From: Marifrigoribacter sp965178585
GTDB lineage: Bacteria; Bacteroidota; Bacteroidia; Flavobacteriales; Flavobacteriaceae
Direction of reading: 5' to 3'
DNA: 64,000 bases
Assembly (NCBI GenBank): GCA_965178585.1
Contig: OZ238267.1
Location: 2,418,001-2,482,000 of the forward strand
Below the pieces are notes generated by a model, which worked only from the letters and a program-made list of their open reading frames with translations, searched no databases and was not told the origin of the DNA. The position numbers and the translations under genes were made by a program. Below are positions 18,451 through 29,003 of the stretch, in pieces. The first letter of the stretch is position 1. Every line of letters starts with the position of its first letter.

Positions 18451-18687
18451 TTACTTTTTATTTTTTTCTGGAACTGGATCATAACCAGACCCACCCCAGG
18501 GATGACAACTCCCTATACGTTTTATTGCTAACCAACCTCCTTTCAATAATCCATGTTTTTGAAGCGCCTCTATTGAATAATGAGAACAAGTTGGATTATA
18601 TCTGCAAGTAGATGGTAGTATTGGAGAAATTAACAATTGGTATCCTCTAATTAATAAAACAAAAGGAAACGTAAGTATATTTCTCAT
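18451..18687 (-). CDS. yidD: Membrane protein insertion efficiency factor YidD
   Basis: A 78-residue peripheral membrane protein that aids YidC-dependent insertion. It has an N-terminal amphipathic/hydrophobic part, three cysteines in STCRYNPTCSHYS and the family end HPWGGSGYDPVPEK. The length is typical. It sits between cysS (43 bp upstream) and lgt (56 bp downstream) on the same strand. Confidence 0.95.
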   Translation of the reverse strand: MRNILTFPFVLLIRGYQLLISPILPSTCRYNPTCSHYSIEALQKHGLLKGGWLAIKRIGSCHPWGGSGYDPVPEKNKK

Positions 18688-18730
18688 TATAATTTTAATA
18701 TATAAACTTTCTGCTAAACTTAAACAACGA

Positions 18731-20215
18731 TTAATTTAATGAAAAAGTTGTTCCGTCTTTTCCGTCTTTCAAGTTAATTCCTGCTTCTTTCAATTGATCT
18801 CGAATTAAATCACTTGTTGAAAAATCCTTATTAGCCCGAGCTTGATTTCTAAGTTCAATTAAAATATTAACAGCTTCTGCTAATTTATTGTCATCACCAG
18901 AATTTTCCACCTGAGAGTTTTCTAATCCCAAAACTTCAAAAACAAAATCATACATTGTTGTTTTTAGGATCTCAATATCATTTTTGTTTAACTTGACTTT
19001 TCCTTCTTTAGCTGAATAAATAACTTTAACAGCTTCAAATAATTGAGCTATTAAAATAGGACTATTAAAATCATCGTTCATAGCATCATAACAAGATTGC
19101 CTCCAAACTGAAGAATCAAAATCACTTTTTTCTGAAGGCTGAATTTCAGAAATCAATTTATAAGCTTCCATCAATCTATTAAAACCTTTTTCTGAAGCCA
19201 ATAAGGCCTCGTTTGAAAAATCAAGAATGCTTCTATAGTTTGCTTGAAACATAAAAAACTTAGTAACCGATGGCGAAAAAGCCTTGCTCAATTTTGTATT
19301 TTCTCCTGAAAATATTTCGTGTGGTAAAATATTATTCCCAGTAGATTTCGCCATTTTTTTACCGTTAAGTGTAAGCATATTGGCATGCATCCAATAATTA
19401 ACTGGGTTGGATTTTAAAGCAGCTTCAGATTGAGCAATCTCACATTCGTGATGTGGGAATTTTAAATCCATTCCACCACCATGGATATCAAAATGTTTTC
19501 CCAAATATTTTGTACTCATCGCTGTACACTCAAGATGCCATCCTGGAAAACCAACACTCCAGGGTGATGGCCAACGCATAATGTGTACAGGTTCGGCTTT
19601 TTTCCAAAGCGCAAAATCTTGTGGATTCTTTTTATCTGTTTGAGCTAATAAATCACGAGTATTAGCAATCATATCCTCTAAATTTCTTCCACTTAATTTA
19701 CCATAATCATGAGATTCATTAAATTTATGAACATCGAAATAAACCGATCCATTAACCTCATAAGCAAATCCTTCAGAAATAATTTTTTCAATAATTTCAA
19801 TTTGTTCAATAATATGTCCTGTAGCAGTAGGCTCGATACTTGGGGGTAATGAATTAAATTGCGCCATAGTGTTATGAAAATCCAAAGTATAACGCTGTAC
19901 AATCTCCATAGGCTCCACCATTTCGATTCTTGCCTTTTTTGCAATCCGATCTTCACCACTATCAGCATCATTCTCTAAATGGCCTGCATCAGTAATGTTA
20001 CGAACATAACGAACTTTATAACCCAAGTGCTTTAAATAACGAAACACTAAATCGAAAGACAAAAAAGTACGGCAATTACCTAAATGTACATTACTGTAAA
20101 CTGTTGGTCCACAAACATACATCCCAACACTATTTTCATTTATTGGAATAAATTTTTCTTTTGTCTTTGAAATTGAATTATAGATTAATAATTCTTGTTG
20201 CTCGTAAAGTTTCAT
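18731..20215 (-). CDS. cysS: Cysteinyl-tRNA synthetase
   Basis: A 494-residue class I synthetase that charges tRNA-Cys. The zinc site is visible as Cys35 (MYVCGPTVYSN), WHLECTAMS and FPHHECEIAQSEA. The HIGH motif appears as HLGN at about 44-47 and the KMSKS motif as KKMAKSTGN near 288. The C-terminal anticodon-binding domain is present and the length is normal. It lies 63 bp downstream of folE on the same strand. Confidence 0.97.
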   Translation of the reverse strand: MKLYEQQELLIYNSISKTKEKFIPINENSVGMYVCGPTVYSNVHLGNCRTFLSFDLVFRYLKHLGYKVRYVRNITDAGHLENDADSGEDRIAKKARIEMVEPMEIVQRYTLDFHNTMAQFNSLPPSIEPTATGHIIEQIEIIEKIISEGFAYEVNGSVYFDVHKFNESHDYGKLSGRNLEDMIANTRDLLAQTDKKNPQDFALWKKAEPVHIMRWPSPWSVGFPGWHLECTAMSTKYLGKHFDIHGGGMDLKFPHHECEIAQSEAALKSNPVNYWMHANMLTLNGKKMAKSTGNNILPHEIFSGENTKLSKAFSPSVTKFFMFQANYRSILDFSNEALLASEKGFNRLMEAYKLISEIQPSEKSDFDSSVWRQSCYDAMNDDFNSPILIAQLFEAVKVIYSAKEGKVKLNKNDIEILKTTMYDFVFEVLGLENSQVENSGDDNKLAEAVNILIELRNQARANKDFSTSDLIRDQLKEAGINLKDGKDGTTFSLN

Positions 20216-20278
20216 TAATTAAAAGGGTTCTATTTAATATTTCACTAATAAGATGGATTCTATTGAAAAGGGCAAAGA

Positions 20279-20959
20279 TTATTTAAATTCAGTATTGAGA
20301 TTTATATAATCTAAAAACTCTCTACGTGTTTCTGGTTCTTTAAACTTCCCACCAAATTCACTTGTAACAGTACTACTGTCAATATCACGAATTCCTCTAG
20401 AATTAACACATAAATGCTTTGCGTCTATAACACATGCAACATCATCGGTATTTAATATTAACTGTAATTCTTTTACAATTTGAATAGTTAACCGTTCTTG
20501 TACTTGTGGTCTTTTAGCAAAATAATCAACAATTCTATTCATTTTTGAAAGTCCAACAACAGTCCCATTAGAGATATAAGCTATATGTGCTTTTCCAACT
20601 ATAGGGAGTAAATGATGCTCACAAGTAGAATAAAGTGTAATGTTTTTTTCAACCAACATTTCACCATATTTGTATTTATTCTCAAAAGTTGATGCCTTAG
20701 GAAGTTTCTTTGGATTTAAGCCTCCAAAAATCTCATTAACAAACATCTTTGCAACTCTTTTTGGAGTACCTTTTAGACTATCATCTGTTAGGTCCATACC
20801 GAGAGTATGAAGAATACTTTTAACATTTTCTTTAATTGATTCAATTTTATCGGTATCACTCAAAAGAAAAGCATCTTTTCTTAATGGAGTATCACCTGAA
20901 GTACCAATATGCTCTTCACTTAATTCTTCAATAATCTTATTGTTATTTTCTATATTCAT
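20279..20959 (-). CDS. folE: GTP cyclohydrolase I
   Basis: A 226-residue enzyme that converts GTP to dihydroneopterin triphosphate, the entry to folate and other pterins. The zinc-binding motif STCEHHLLPIVGKAHIAYI is near residue 112 and the second site CVNSRGIRD near 184. QERLTIQIVKEL is also conserved. I chose the ATG at 20957-20959: the longer frame would start with TTG at 20986, which overlaps the promoter element TATCTTTG (20984-20991). It is the first gene of the folE-cysS-yidD-lgt-DUF192 run. Confidence 0.95.
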   Translation of the reverse strand: MNIENNNKIIEELSEEHIGTSGDTPLRKDAFLLSDTDKIESIKENVKSILHTLGMDLTDDSLKGTPKRVAKMFVNEIFGGLNPKKLPKASTFENKYKYGEMLVEKNITLYSTCEHHLLPIVGKAHIAYISNGTVVGLSKMNRIVDYFAKRPQVQERLTIQIVKELQLILNTDDVACVIDAKHLCVNSRGIRDIDSSTVTSEFGGKFKEPETRREFLDYINLNTEFK

Positions 20960-20983
20960 AGATGTTTTTTGAAATACAATGCG

Positions 20984-21009
20984 CAAAGATACAAATTCAA
21001 ATATTGCAA
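20984..21009 (-). promoter_or_regulatory. Promoter of folE
   Basis: On the minus strand TATCTTTG (20984-20991) matches TAnnTTTG. A TTG lies 15 bp upstream, slightly closer than usual. The ATG at 20959 is about 25 nt downstream, which decides the start of folE. Confidence 0.5.
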
Positions 21010-21097
21010 TTTAAAAATGACAATTAAATTTTAAGAAAATGAACCTCAATAATATCATAAAAATTCCTTAAATTTCGCAGCACAATCAATATTTGTT

Positions 21098-24000
21098 ATG
21101 AAATTCCCTAAATATATTTATGTATTAACACTTTTTTTGTGGTTAATACCTAACAAAAGTTATTCTCAATTATCTTGTCTTGTATTAGATGCAGGAGCAG
21201 ATGTAAGTATAGACTGTACTACACCTTGTGTTGATTTAACTGCTTCAATAATTGGGTTACCTTCAACAAACACATCATCATATGTAATTGCTGACCCTAT
21301 TTGCCCCTTACCTCCTATTTCTGGAGGAGCTGTTACTAGCATTGATGCAGATGATGAATGGAGTGATTTAATTAATTTACCTTTTGACTTTACATATTAT
21401 GAAAACACTTACAATCAAATTGTAGTTGGTGGTAATGGACAAGTAAGTTTTGACGCTTCTTTAGCAGGGCAATTCAATGGTTGGAATATAGACCCAACCG
21501 ATATCATTCCGGTAACTAATGCTAATTTTCCATTAAATACCATATATGGAGCATTTCATGATTTGGATGTTTCAGTAACTGGAGATCCAACCCAAATTAA
21601 TTATTTTGAATCAGGAACAGCTCCTTATAGAGTTTTTGTAGTTAATTTTGATAATGTATCACATTTTAGTTGTAATAACCTACAAACTTCTCAACAGATT
21701 GTACTATACGAATCTTTAAATGTAATTGAAGTCAATATTATTGACAAACCTACTTGTACTGCATGGAATGACGGTTTGGCTACATTAGCAATTATGGGTA
21801 ATGATTTAACTCAATTTACAGTACCTCCTGGAAGAAATACCAGTGTATGGACAGCAGCAGATGAAACTTGGCGTTTTTTACCTGATGGTCCTCAAGATCC
21901 AAATACAGTTATTGAATGGTTAGATCCTACTGGAGCTGTAGTTGGAAACAACCTAACTGTTAATGTTTGCCCTACTGCAGGAAGTACCACATATACAGTA
22001 CAAATAACTTTTCAATTACCTGACGGTACTTTTCATACAATTTCAGACGATGTCATTGTTAATTCCACTGCCGCATTTACAGTTGATTTAGGACCCGACA
22101 TAGATTCTTGTTCAACAATTCCTATTGTTTTAGATGCTAGTGCAGATGCTCCAGCAGGTGCTGAATACCAATGGTTTATTGACGGGGTACCACAGGGACC
22201 TTTCTCTCCTTTAAACCCTACTTTTACAGCAACTTTTCCTAACTCAGGAACTTATTCAGTTGATGTTATTGACCCAACTGATCCTACTTGTACAGCAAGT
22301 GACTCAGTAATAATCAATTTTACTGCACCTCCTCAAATCGCTAGTCCTCCAACAGATATATATCAATGTGATAATGGGACTAATACTGGAATATTTGACC
22401 TTACGGTAAACACTCCTATTGTTTTAGGAACTCAAGACCCATTAATATATGAAGTAAAATATTACACTACTTTTCTTGATAGTCAAAATGATACTAATGA
22501 AATTGCTAATCCTGCCACATATCTAATTGCAACTCCACCACAACAAACAATTTATGTAAGAATTCATGATATTGCTGCTGGAACTTGTTTTTCTTTAAGT
22601 GATTTTATTATAGATTTTTCTCCTGTTTCTATAGGAATTTTAACTGATTACAATGCTTGTGATGCAGATGCAGATGGATTTGTTGATATAAATCTACCCT
22701 TAATTAAAGATGCTGAAGCTTTAAATGGATTGGATCCTTTACAGTTTACTGTTACTTATCATGGATCTCAAGCTGATGCTGATAATAACGTTGGTGCTTA
22801 TCCAAATCCTTACACTGCTACTGCTCCTTCAGAAATTATTTTTGTTAGAGTTGAAAACAATGCTACTCCTACCTGTTTTGCAACAGATAGTTTTGAGGTT
22901 TTTGTAACTTTAACATCAACTGCAATTGATCCAACTCCTTATATTCTTTGTGATGAGTTTCCTAATGATGGATTTGCAGAATTTGATTTAACTACAAAAG
23001 ATATAGAAATTACTGGTGGGGATCCAAATGCTGTCATTACTTATCATTTAAGTTTTGTAGAAGCTCAAGCTAACGTGAACCCTATATTAACTCCTGCAAC
23101 ATTCATTAATACAATTCCTAGCTTCCAAATAATATACCCTAGAGTTGAGAATGTAAACAATCCAGTTTGTTTTGATACAACTGAATTAATTCTCCAAGTC
23201 GATCAGGCTCCAGCATTAACGGATCCTATTTCGGATTATTTTTTATGTGATGATATTTCTGGAGATGGAGTAGAAGTTTTTGATTTATTATCAAAAGACG
23301 CTGAGATATTAAACACTTTATTAGGAGTAACTTTAGGATATTATACAACCGAGGCAGATGCTTTGGCTGGCACTAACATTATTCCTAATCCGGGAACTTA
23401 TAGTAATGTAACCAATCCACAAACGATATGGGTGCGCGCTGAGAATTCAGCAGGCTGTATAACGGTTCTAAGTTTCGATTTAATTGTGGGAGGTGTTCCT
23501 GCCTATACGGTGGTTCCCACCTTTGAGCAGTGTGATGATTTAGTTTTAGATGGCTTTACGGAGTTTGATTTAAATTCACAAGATGTTTTAATTACGGGAG
23601 GTAATCCGGTTTTAAGTGTAAGTTATCACCCAACACTGGTTGATGCAGATGCTAACACTAATCCTTTAGCAAACCCTCATACCAATGCGGTCAATCCAGA
23701 AACTATTTTTGTACGAGTAGAAGATAACACTACGGGATGTTACGAGACCTTTACTATGGATTTAGTGGTGGTTCCACCACCAGATATTTTCCTGCCAGAT
23801 CCTTTAGAGTATTGTGATCCAGACAATGATGGTTTTGGAGAGTTTACCCTTACCGATGCCGATAGCCAAGTTACAGGAGGAGTTCCTACGGGGAATTTGA
23901 TGGTGACCTATCATTACCTGCAGGCAGATGCAGATAATGGTGTCAACCCTTTAGCAAGTCCTTATTTTAATGACGTTCCTTATCTTCAGACTGTTTATGT

Positions 24001-27000
24001 ACGCCTTTTAGATCAATCTACAGGATGTTATAGTACTACAACCTTAGACTTGGTTGTATTAGATAGCCCACAAATCATTCAGCCTAGTGATTTGGTACTT
24101 TGTGATGATGATGGAGATGGCGTTACGATATTTGATTTAACGGTAAGTGAGCCAGAACTATTAAATGGACTGGACCCTACCCTTTATACCATTACCTATT
24201 ATGAAGATGCTGGACTGACCATTCCTATTGGTAATCCAATGGCTTATGCCAATACACCACCGAGTCCACAGACCATTTATATTGTGGTGGAGGATATTGC
24301 CAATGAATGTCAAAGCCAGACTACCTTACTACTTTGGGTAAACATTCCTCCGGTACTAATTGCTCCTACTCCTTACGAGTTATGTGATGTAACAGAGATT
24401 ACTGGACCTGATGATGAATTAGAGCCTTTTGATTTAGATAGCAAGACTAGTGAGATTACGGGAGGTAATACTATAATTAACATTACCTATCACGAAACAC
24501 AGGCCGATGCCGATGCAGGTACCAACCCACTGGTGAGTCCATATACCAATCTAACCAATCCACAAACGATCTTTATTCGCGCAGAAGACTCTAACACCTT
24601 ATGTACGGTTAGTCTTGGAATCACGTTGGATCTAGTTGTTAATCCACTGCCCTCTCCAGTAACCCCAACACCTTTGGAAGTTTGTGATGATGATAATGAT
24701 GGGATTGCTCAGTTTATGCTAACCGACAAAGATATAGAGATCATTGGTGGAGAGCCAGGTGTGGTAGTAAGTTACCACGAAACCTTATTAGATGCAGAAG
24801 CAGGTGTTTTTGCACTGACAAGTCCTTATACCAATACCACTACCTATGTTCAGATTATTTTTGCACGTGCAGAGTATCCTGTCGCATTAGGCGGAACGGG
24901 TTGTTTCCGTATTGTAGAGTTGGAGCTTAGAACCAATCCAACGCCTATTATTCCTATAGACATCCCCGATTTAGTGCTATGTGATGACGATGGGTTTACA
25001 ATATTTGATTTGACCCAGCGTGCTGGTGATATTTATGGAACTCAAGATCCAGCCAATTATACACTTACCTATTACCTAACACAGGCAGATGCAGAGGCAG
25101 GAATTAACACCATTGCCAACCCTACTGCTTTTCCAAATACGACCAATCCACAAACCATATGGGTTCGATTGGAAGACAATACCACAGCCTGTATTAAAGT
25201 AGGAAGTTTTGAATTGGTAGTCGAACTAATCCCTACCTTCATTGCAGTAACTCCATTTGAGCAGTGTGATGACGAGGTTCAAGATGGCTTTACAGAATTT
25301 GATTTAAACCTGCAAAATGCAACCATTACAGGAGGCGATCCTACCTTAGGAGTTACCTATTATAACAATCAAGTGGATGCAGATGCTGCAACCAACCCAC
25401 TTGTAATTCCATATACCAATACGGTTAACCCAGAGACGATTTATGTTCGGATAGAGAGTAATGTTACAGGGTGTTATGGAAGCTATGCCATGGAACTAGT
25501 AGTCGTACCTGCACCATCCATATTTCAACCTACGCCACTGGAGTTTTGTGACCCAGACAATGATGGATTTGGAGAGTTTATGCTAACCGATGCAGATTTA
25601 GAGGTTACCGGAGGAGTTCCAACTGGAAACCTTCAGGTAAGCTATCATTATTTATTAGAAGATGCCGTTAACAATGTATTGCCATTACCAACAGCAGTTC
25701 CTTACCTGAACGACGTACCTTACTTACAAACGGTTTATGTACGATTGGTAGATCAAACTACCGGATGTTATAGTATTATTACTTTAGACTTAGTTGTTTT
25801 AGATAGCCCGCAGATTATACAACCTACTGATATGATCTTGTGTGATGACGATGGAGATGGAATCGAAGTTTTCGATTTAACTCTGAGTGAACCAGAATTA
25901 TTAAACGGATTGGATCCAGCGCTTTATACCATTACCTATTATGAAGATGCTGCATTAACCGTTGCTATTGCAAATCCAACGGCTTACTCTAACACACCGC
26001 CAAGTCCACAAACCATTTATGTGGTAGTAGAAGACATTGCCAATGGATGTAGAAGTCAGACAATCTTACTGCTTTGGGTAGTAGATGCACCTACTTTAAT
26101 AGCACCTACGGCATTAGAGCTATGTGATATGACAGAGATCACAGGTCCAGACGATGAGACAGAGCCTTTTGATTTGGAAAGTAAAACCGATGAAATTACA
26201 GGAGGAAATCCAACCGTTGGAATTACCTATTATGAAACACAGGCCGATGCCGATGCAGGAATTAATGCGCTGACAAGTCCGTATATCAATACCAGTAACC
26301 CACAAACCATATTTATACGCGCAGAAGATCAAGATACCAACTGTGTAATCAGTCAGGGAATTACTTTAAGCTTGGTAGTTAATCCGTTGCCTTCACCGGT
26401 AACTCCTACACCACTGGAAGTATGTGATGTAGATAATGATGGGTTTGCTTCCTTTACACTGACTGATAAAGACGCGGAGATCATAGGAGGAGAGCCTGGA
26501 GTCGTGGTAAGTTATTACGAAACCTTATTAGATGCAGAGGCTGCTGTTTTTGCACTAACGAGTCCTTATACAAACATCGTGACTCCAAGTCAGATTATTT
26601 ATGCACGTGCGGAATTCCCATTACCTCCAGTAGGAACAGGAACGGGATGTTACCGAATTGTAGAGTTGGAATTAATTGTGAACCCAACCCCTATTATCCC
26701 ATTAGAAATTGAGGACTTAGTGATTTGTGATGATGATGGAGATGGTTTTTCTATTTTTGATTTAACAGATCGTGCAGATGATATTTACGGCTTGCAAGAT
26801 CCGGCAGATTACACCCTTACTTATCATACCGATCAGGTAGATGCACAGACGGGTGCCAATCCAATAGCCAATCCTACGGCTTTTCCAAATACGGTGAATC
26901 CACAAATTATATGGGTACGATTGGAAGATAACCTAACCGGATGTTCGAAGATTGGAAGTTTTGAAATCCGTTCAGAGTTAGGACCTTCAGTAATCCAACC

Positions 27001-28939
27001 TACGCCACTTACCTTATGTGATGATTTAGGAGAGCCGAATGATGGAGTGACACTTTTTGACTTAACGGTTAAAAATGCAGAGATTACGGGAGGTGCCTTA
27101 GGAGTAACGGTACATTATTATGAGACTCAGGCGGATGCCCAGGCAGATATTAATGTAATCGATCCTGATACGGCTTACCAAAACACGAGTAATCCACAAA
27201 TTATATGGGCACGAGTATCGGATGTAAATACCTTATGTTTTGACACTACGGTTCATCTAACACTTCGAGTAGAGGCCAATCCAGATCCAGAAGATCCAGA
27301 TCCTATTATTCTTTGTGATGTAACCGATATTACAGGGCCTAATGATTTAACAGAGGTTTTTGATTTAACGATTCGCGAAGCGCAGATTTTAGATGGAGAA
27401 ACTTGGGATGTAAGTTATTATAATAGCTACCAAGATGCAGTAGATGACAATGCTCCGATATTGGTACCAACGGCTTATACCAATGTGAGTACTCCAGAGA
27501 TTGTATATGTACGGGTTTCTATAGATCTTTTAGATGCTGCTGCTTGTTTTGAAATTGTAGCGTTAGAACTAATTGTGGACCCAATTCCAGATGACAGTGT
27601 GGTGGTTACAGACTACATTATTTGTGAGATTCCAGGAGATGGACAAGCAGTCTTTGATTTAACCTCTAAGATTGATGAAATCTTAAACGGGCAAGATCCA
27701 ACGATTTTTCAAGTGATTTTCTATGAAAGTCAGGCAGAGGCAGATGCGATGATTAATGCCATACAAAATCCTGCAACCTATACCAACATGACTAACCCAC
27801 AAACTATTTATGTGGTTATTTCAAATATGGATACGGGATGTTTTGTATCCACTCAGAATTTTGAAATAGAAGAGCGAGAAGGAGCAGTTGCTAATACACC
27901 ACTAGAACCGTATGCTATTTGTGACTACTATAATGAGAACGATGGTATTGCAGAATTTGATTTATTAAATCAAGAGTTATTAGATGAAATATTAGGAGGT
28001 CAAGATCCTTTGGTATATCAATTGGATTTTTATGGAACCTTAGAAAATGCAGAATTAGAAAATTCTCCATTACCAACTACTTATGTAAATGTGATTAACC
28101 CTCAGGTAATTTACGTAAGGGTTACCAATATCAATACCGAATGTTACGATATAGCAGAGGTAATCTTAAAGGTAGAGATTATCCCAGAGGTAGCTTTGGA
28201 TGAATTCTATAGATTATGTGTCGATGCATTGGGCAATCCAATACCGGCAGAAGAAGGTAGTGCTTCACCACCTGTAATTGATACTGGATTGGATCCAAGT
28301 ATTTATATATTTGAATGGCAATTAAATTCAGAGGTATTACTAGGTGAGATTGGAGCATCCATCACGGCTTTGCAAGAAGGCACCTATACCGTAACAGTAA
28401 CCGAAATACTAACGGGTTGTATGGCTAGTACCTCTACAACGGTAGTGACATCATCACCGCCAATTGATTATACGGTAGAGGTAACGGATGCTTTTTCTTC
28501 AAATCATAATATTGTAGCTACGGTAATGGATGAAGGAGAATTTGTGTTTCAATTAGATGATAACCCTTTCCAAGAAAGTGGCACTTTTGTTAATGTCCTT
28601 CCAGGAAATCACACCGTTACCATAAAAGATGTAAATGGTTGTGGAAGTGTAACTATTGATGTGGGAGTGATTGACTATCCACAGTTTATGACACCGAATC
28701 AAGATGGGTATCACGATACTTGGAATATCATTGGTATTGCAAATGGGGACCCTACCGCAAAAATTTATATATTTGATCGTTTTGGTAAACTCCTAAAACA
28801 ATTAAGCCCACTCTCTGAAGGTTGGGATGGTTCCTATAACGGAAACCCGATGCCTTCTAGCGATTACTGGTTTAGAGTAGAGTATACCGAAAACAATACT
28901 AAAAAAGAATTTAGAGGACATTTTACCCTTAAAAGATAG
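21098..28939 (+). CDS. Giant repeat protein with T9SS type-B (gliding-associated) sorting domain
   Basis: A 2613-residue secreted protein. After the signal peptide (about 1-24) is an N-terminal domain with a jelly-roll-like start (INLPFDFTYYENTYNQIVVG), then an Ig/PKD-like module (about 330-420). About 20 copies of an 85-100-residue unit follow (about 421-2365). Each unit has an acidic CDDDGDG-like start, then FDLT, a variable loop, YYETQADADAG, NPQTIYVRVED and a Cys near its end. A further Ig-like part precedes the type-B sorting domain (about 2530-2613; FMTPNQDGYHDTWNI). The family is known as secreted or surface proteins of gliding Bacteroidota; an adhesin role is inference. The repeats include a 578-residue higher-order duplication, and arginine codon use changes sharply at about 23.4 kb. 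Confidence 0.93.
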   Translation: MKFPKYIYVLTLFLWLIPNKSYSQLSCLVLDAGADVSIDCTTPCVDLTASIIGLPSTNTSSYVIADPICPLPPISGGAVTSIDADDEWSDLINLPFDFTYYENTYNQIVVGGNGQVSFDASLAGQFNGWNIDPTDIIPVTNANFPLNTIYGAFHDLDVSVTGDPTQINYFESGTAPYRVFVVNFDNVSHFSCNNLQTSQQIVLYESLNVIEVNIIDKPTCTAWNDGLATLAIMGNDLTQFTVPPGRNTSVWTAADETWRFLPDGPQDPNTVIEWLDPTGAVVGNNLTVNVCPTAGSTTYTVQITFQLPDGTFHTISDDVIVNSTAAFTVDLGPDIDSCSTIPIVLDASADAPAGAEYQWFIDGVPQGPFSPLNPTFTATFPNSGTYSVDVIDPTDPTCTASDSVIINFTAPPQIASPPTDIYQCDNGTNTGIFDLTVNTPIVLGTQDPLIYEVKYYTTFLDSQNDTNEIANPATYLIATPPQQTIYVRIHDIAAGTCFSLSDFIIDFSPVSIGILTDYNACDADADGFVDINLPLIKDAEALNGLDPLQFTVTYHGSQADADNNVGAYPNPYTATAPSEIIFVRVENNATPTCFATDSFEVFVTLTSTAIDPTPYILCDEFPNDGFAEFDLTTKDIEITGGDPNAVITYHLSFVEAQANVNPILTPATFINTIPSFQIIYPRVENVNNPVCFDTTELILQVDQAPALTDPISDYFLCDDISGDGVEVFDLLSKDAEILNTLLGVTLGYYTTEADALAGTNIIPNPGTYSNVTNPQTIWVRAENSAGCITVLSFDLIVGGVPAYTVVPTFEQCDDLVLDGFTEFDLNSQDVLITGGNPVLSVSYHPTLVDADANTNPLANPHTNAVNPETIFVRVEDNTTGCYETFTMDLVVVPPPDIFLPDPLEYCDPDNDGFGEFTLTDADSQVTGGVPTGNLMVTYHYLQADADNGVNPLASPYFNDVPYLQTVYVRLLDQSTGCYSTTTLDLVVLDSPQIIQPSDLVLCDDDGDGVTIFDLTVSEPELLNGLDPTLYTITYYEDAGLTIPIGNPMAYANTPPSPQTIYIVVEDIANECQSQTTLLLWVNIPPVLIAPTPYELCDVTEITGPDDELEPFDLDSKTSEITGGNTIINITYHETQADADAGTNPLVSPYTNLTNPQTIFIRAEDSNTLCTVSLGITLDLVVNPLPSPVTPTPLEVCDDDNDGIAQFMLTDKDIEIIGGEPGVVVSYHETLLDAEAGVFALTSPYTNTTTYVQIIFARAEYPVALGGTGCFRIVELELRTNPTPIIPIDIPDLVLCDDDGFTIFDLTQRAGDIYGTQDPANYTLTYYLTQADAEAGINTIANPTAFPNTTNPQTIWVRLEDNTTACIKVGSFELVVELIPTFIAVTPFEQCDDEVQDGFTEFDLNLQNATITGGDPTLGVTYYNNQVDADAATNPLVIPYTNTVNPETIYVRIESNVTGCYGSYAMELVVVPAPSIFQPTPLEFCDPDNDGFGEFMLTDADLEVTGGVPTGNLQVSYHYLLEDAVNNVLPLPTAVPYLNDVPYLQTVYVRLVDQTTGCYSIITLDLVVLDSPQIIQPTDMILCDDDGDGIEVFDLTLSEPELLNGLDPALYTITYYEDAALTVAIANPTAYSNTPPSPQTIYVVVEDIANGCRSQTILLLWVVDAPTLIAPTALELCDMTEITGPDDETEPFDLESKTDEITGGNPTVGITYYETQADADAGINALTSPYINTSNPQTIFIRAEDQDTNCVISQGITLSLVVNPLPSPVTPTPLEVCDVDNDGFASFTLTDKDAEIIGGEPGVVVSYYETLLDAEAAVFALTSPYTNIVTPSQIIYARAEFPLPPVGTGTGCYRIVELELIVNPTPIIPLEIEDLVICDDDGDGFSIFDLTDRADDIYGLQDPADYTLTYHTDQVDAQTGANPIANPTAFPNTVNPQIIWVRLEDNLTGCSKIGSFEIRSELGPSVIQPTPLTLCDDLGEPNDGVTLFDLTVKNAEITGGALGVTVHYYETQADAQADINVIDPDTAYQNTSNPQIIWARVSDVNTLCFDTTVHLTLRVEANPDPEDPDPIILCDVTDITGPNDLTEVFDLTIREAQILDGETWDVSYYNSYQDAVDDNAPILVPTAYTNVSTPEIVYVRVSIDLLDAAACFEIVALELIVDPIPDDSVVVTDYIICEIPGDGQAVFDLTSKIDEILNGQDPTIFQVIFYESQAEADAMINAIQNPATYTNMTNPQTIYVVISNMDTGCFVSTQNFEIEEREGAVANTPLEPYAICDYYNENDGIAEFDLLNQELLDEILGGQDPLVYQLDFYGTLENAELENSPLPTTYVNVINPQVIYVRVTNINTECYDIAEVILKVEIIPEVALDEFYRLCVDALGNPIPAEEGSASPPVIDTGLDPSIYIFEWQLNSEVLLGEIGASITALQEGTYTVTVTEILTGCMASTSTTVVTSSPPIDYTVEVTDAFSSNHNIVATVMDEGEFVFQLDDNPFQESGTFVNVLPGNHTVTIKDVNGCGSVTIDVGVIDYPQFMTPNQDGYHDTWNIIGIANGDPTAKIYIFDRFGKLLKQLSPLSEGWDGSYNGNPMPSSDYWFRVEYTENNTKKEFRGHFTLKR
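23525..26992 (+). repeat. 1,734-bp higher-order tandem repeat (two copies of a six-unit block)
   Basis: Six consecutive 85-100-residue units (starts EQCDD, EYCDPDNDG, LCDDDGDG, LCDVTEITGPDDE, VCDDDNDG, LCDDDG) recur in the same order. The second copy begins at 25259, exactly 1,734 bp (578 codons) after the first at 23525. Corresponding units across the two blocks resemble each other far more than neighbouring units within a block. A partial, more diverged third copy appears to start near 27,000. Confidence 0.85.
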
Positions 28940-28965
28940 AAATAAATAGGTTTATTTATAATTTA

Positions 28966-29003
28966 AAAATCCCTTTCATAAATATGAAAGGGATTTTATT
29001 TTT
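28966..29003 (+). terminator. Terminator of the giant repeat protein gene
   Basis: A perfect 15-bp stem AAAATCCCTTTCATA / TATGAAAGGGATTTT (28966-28980 with 28983-28997) is followed by ATTTTT. It starts about 27 bp after the stop codon. Confidence 0.85.

Noticed and set aside
23500..27000. CRISPR-like array in the giant repeat gene
   Set aside because: The repeats are coding, in frame, long and variable. There are no short identical repeats with unique spacers and no cas genes.
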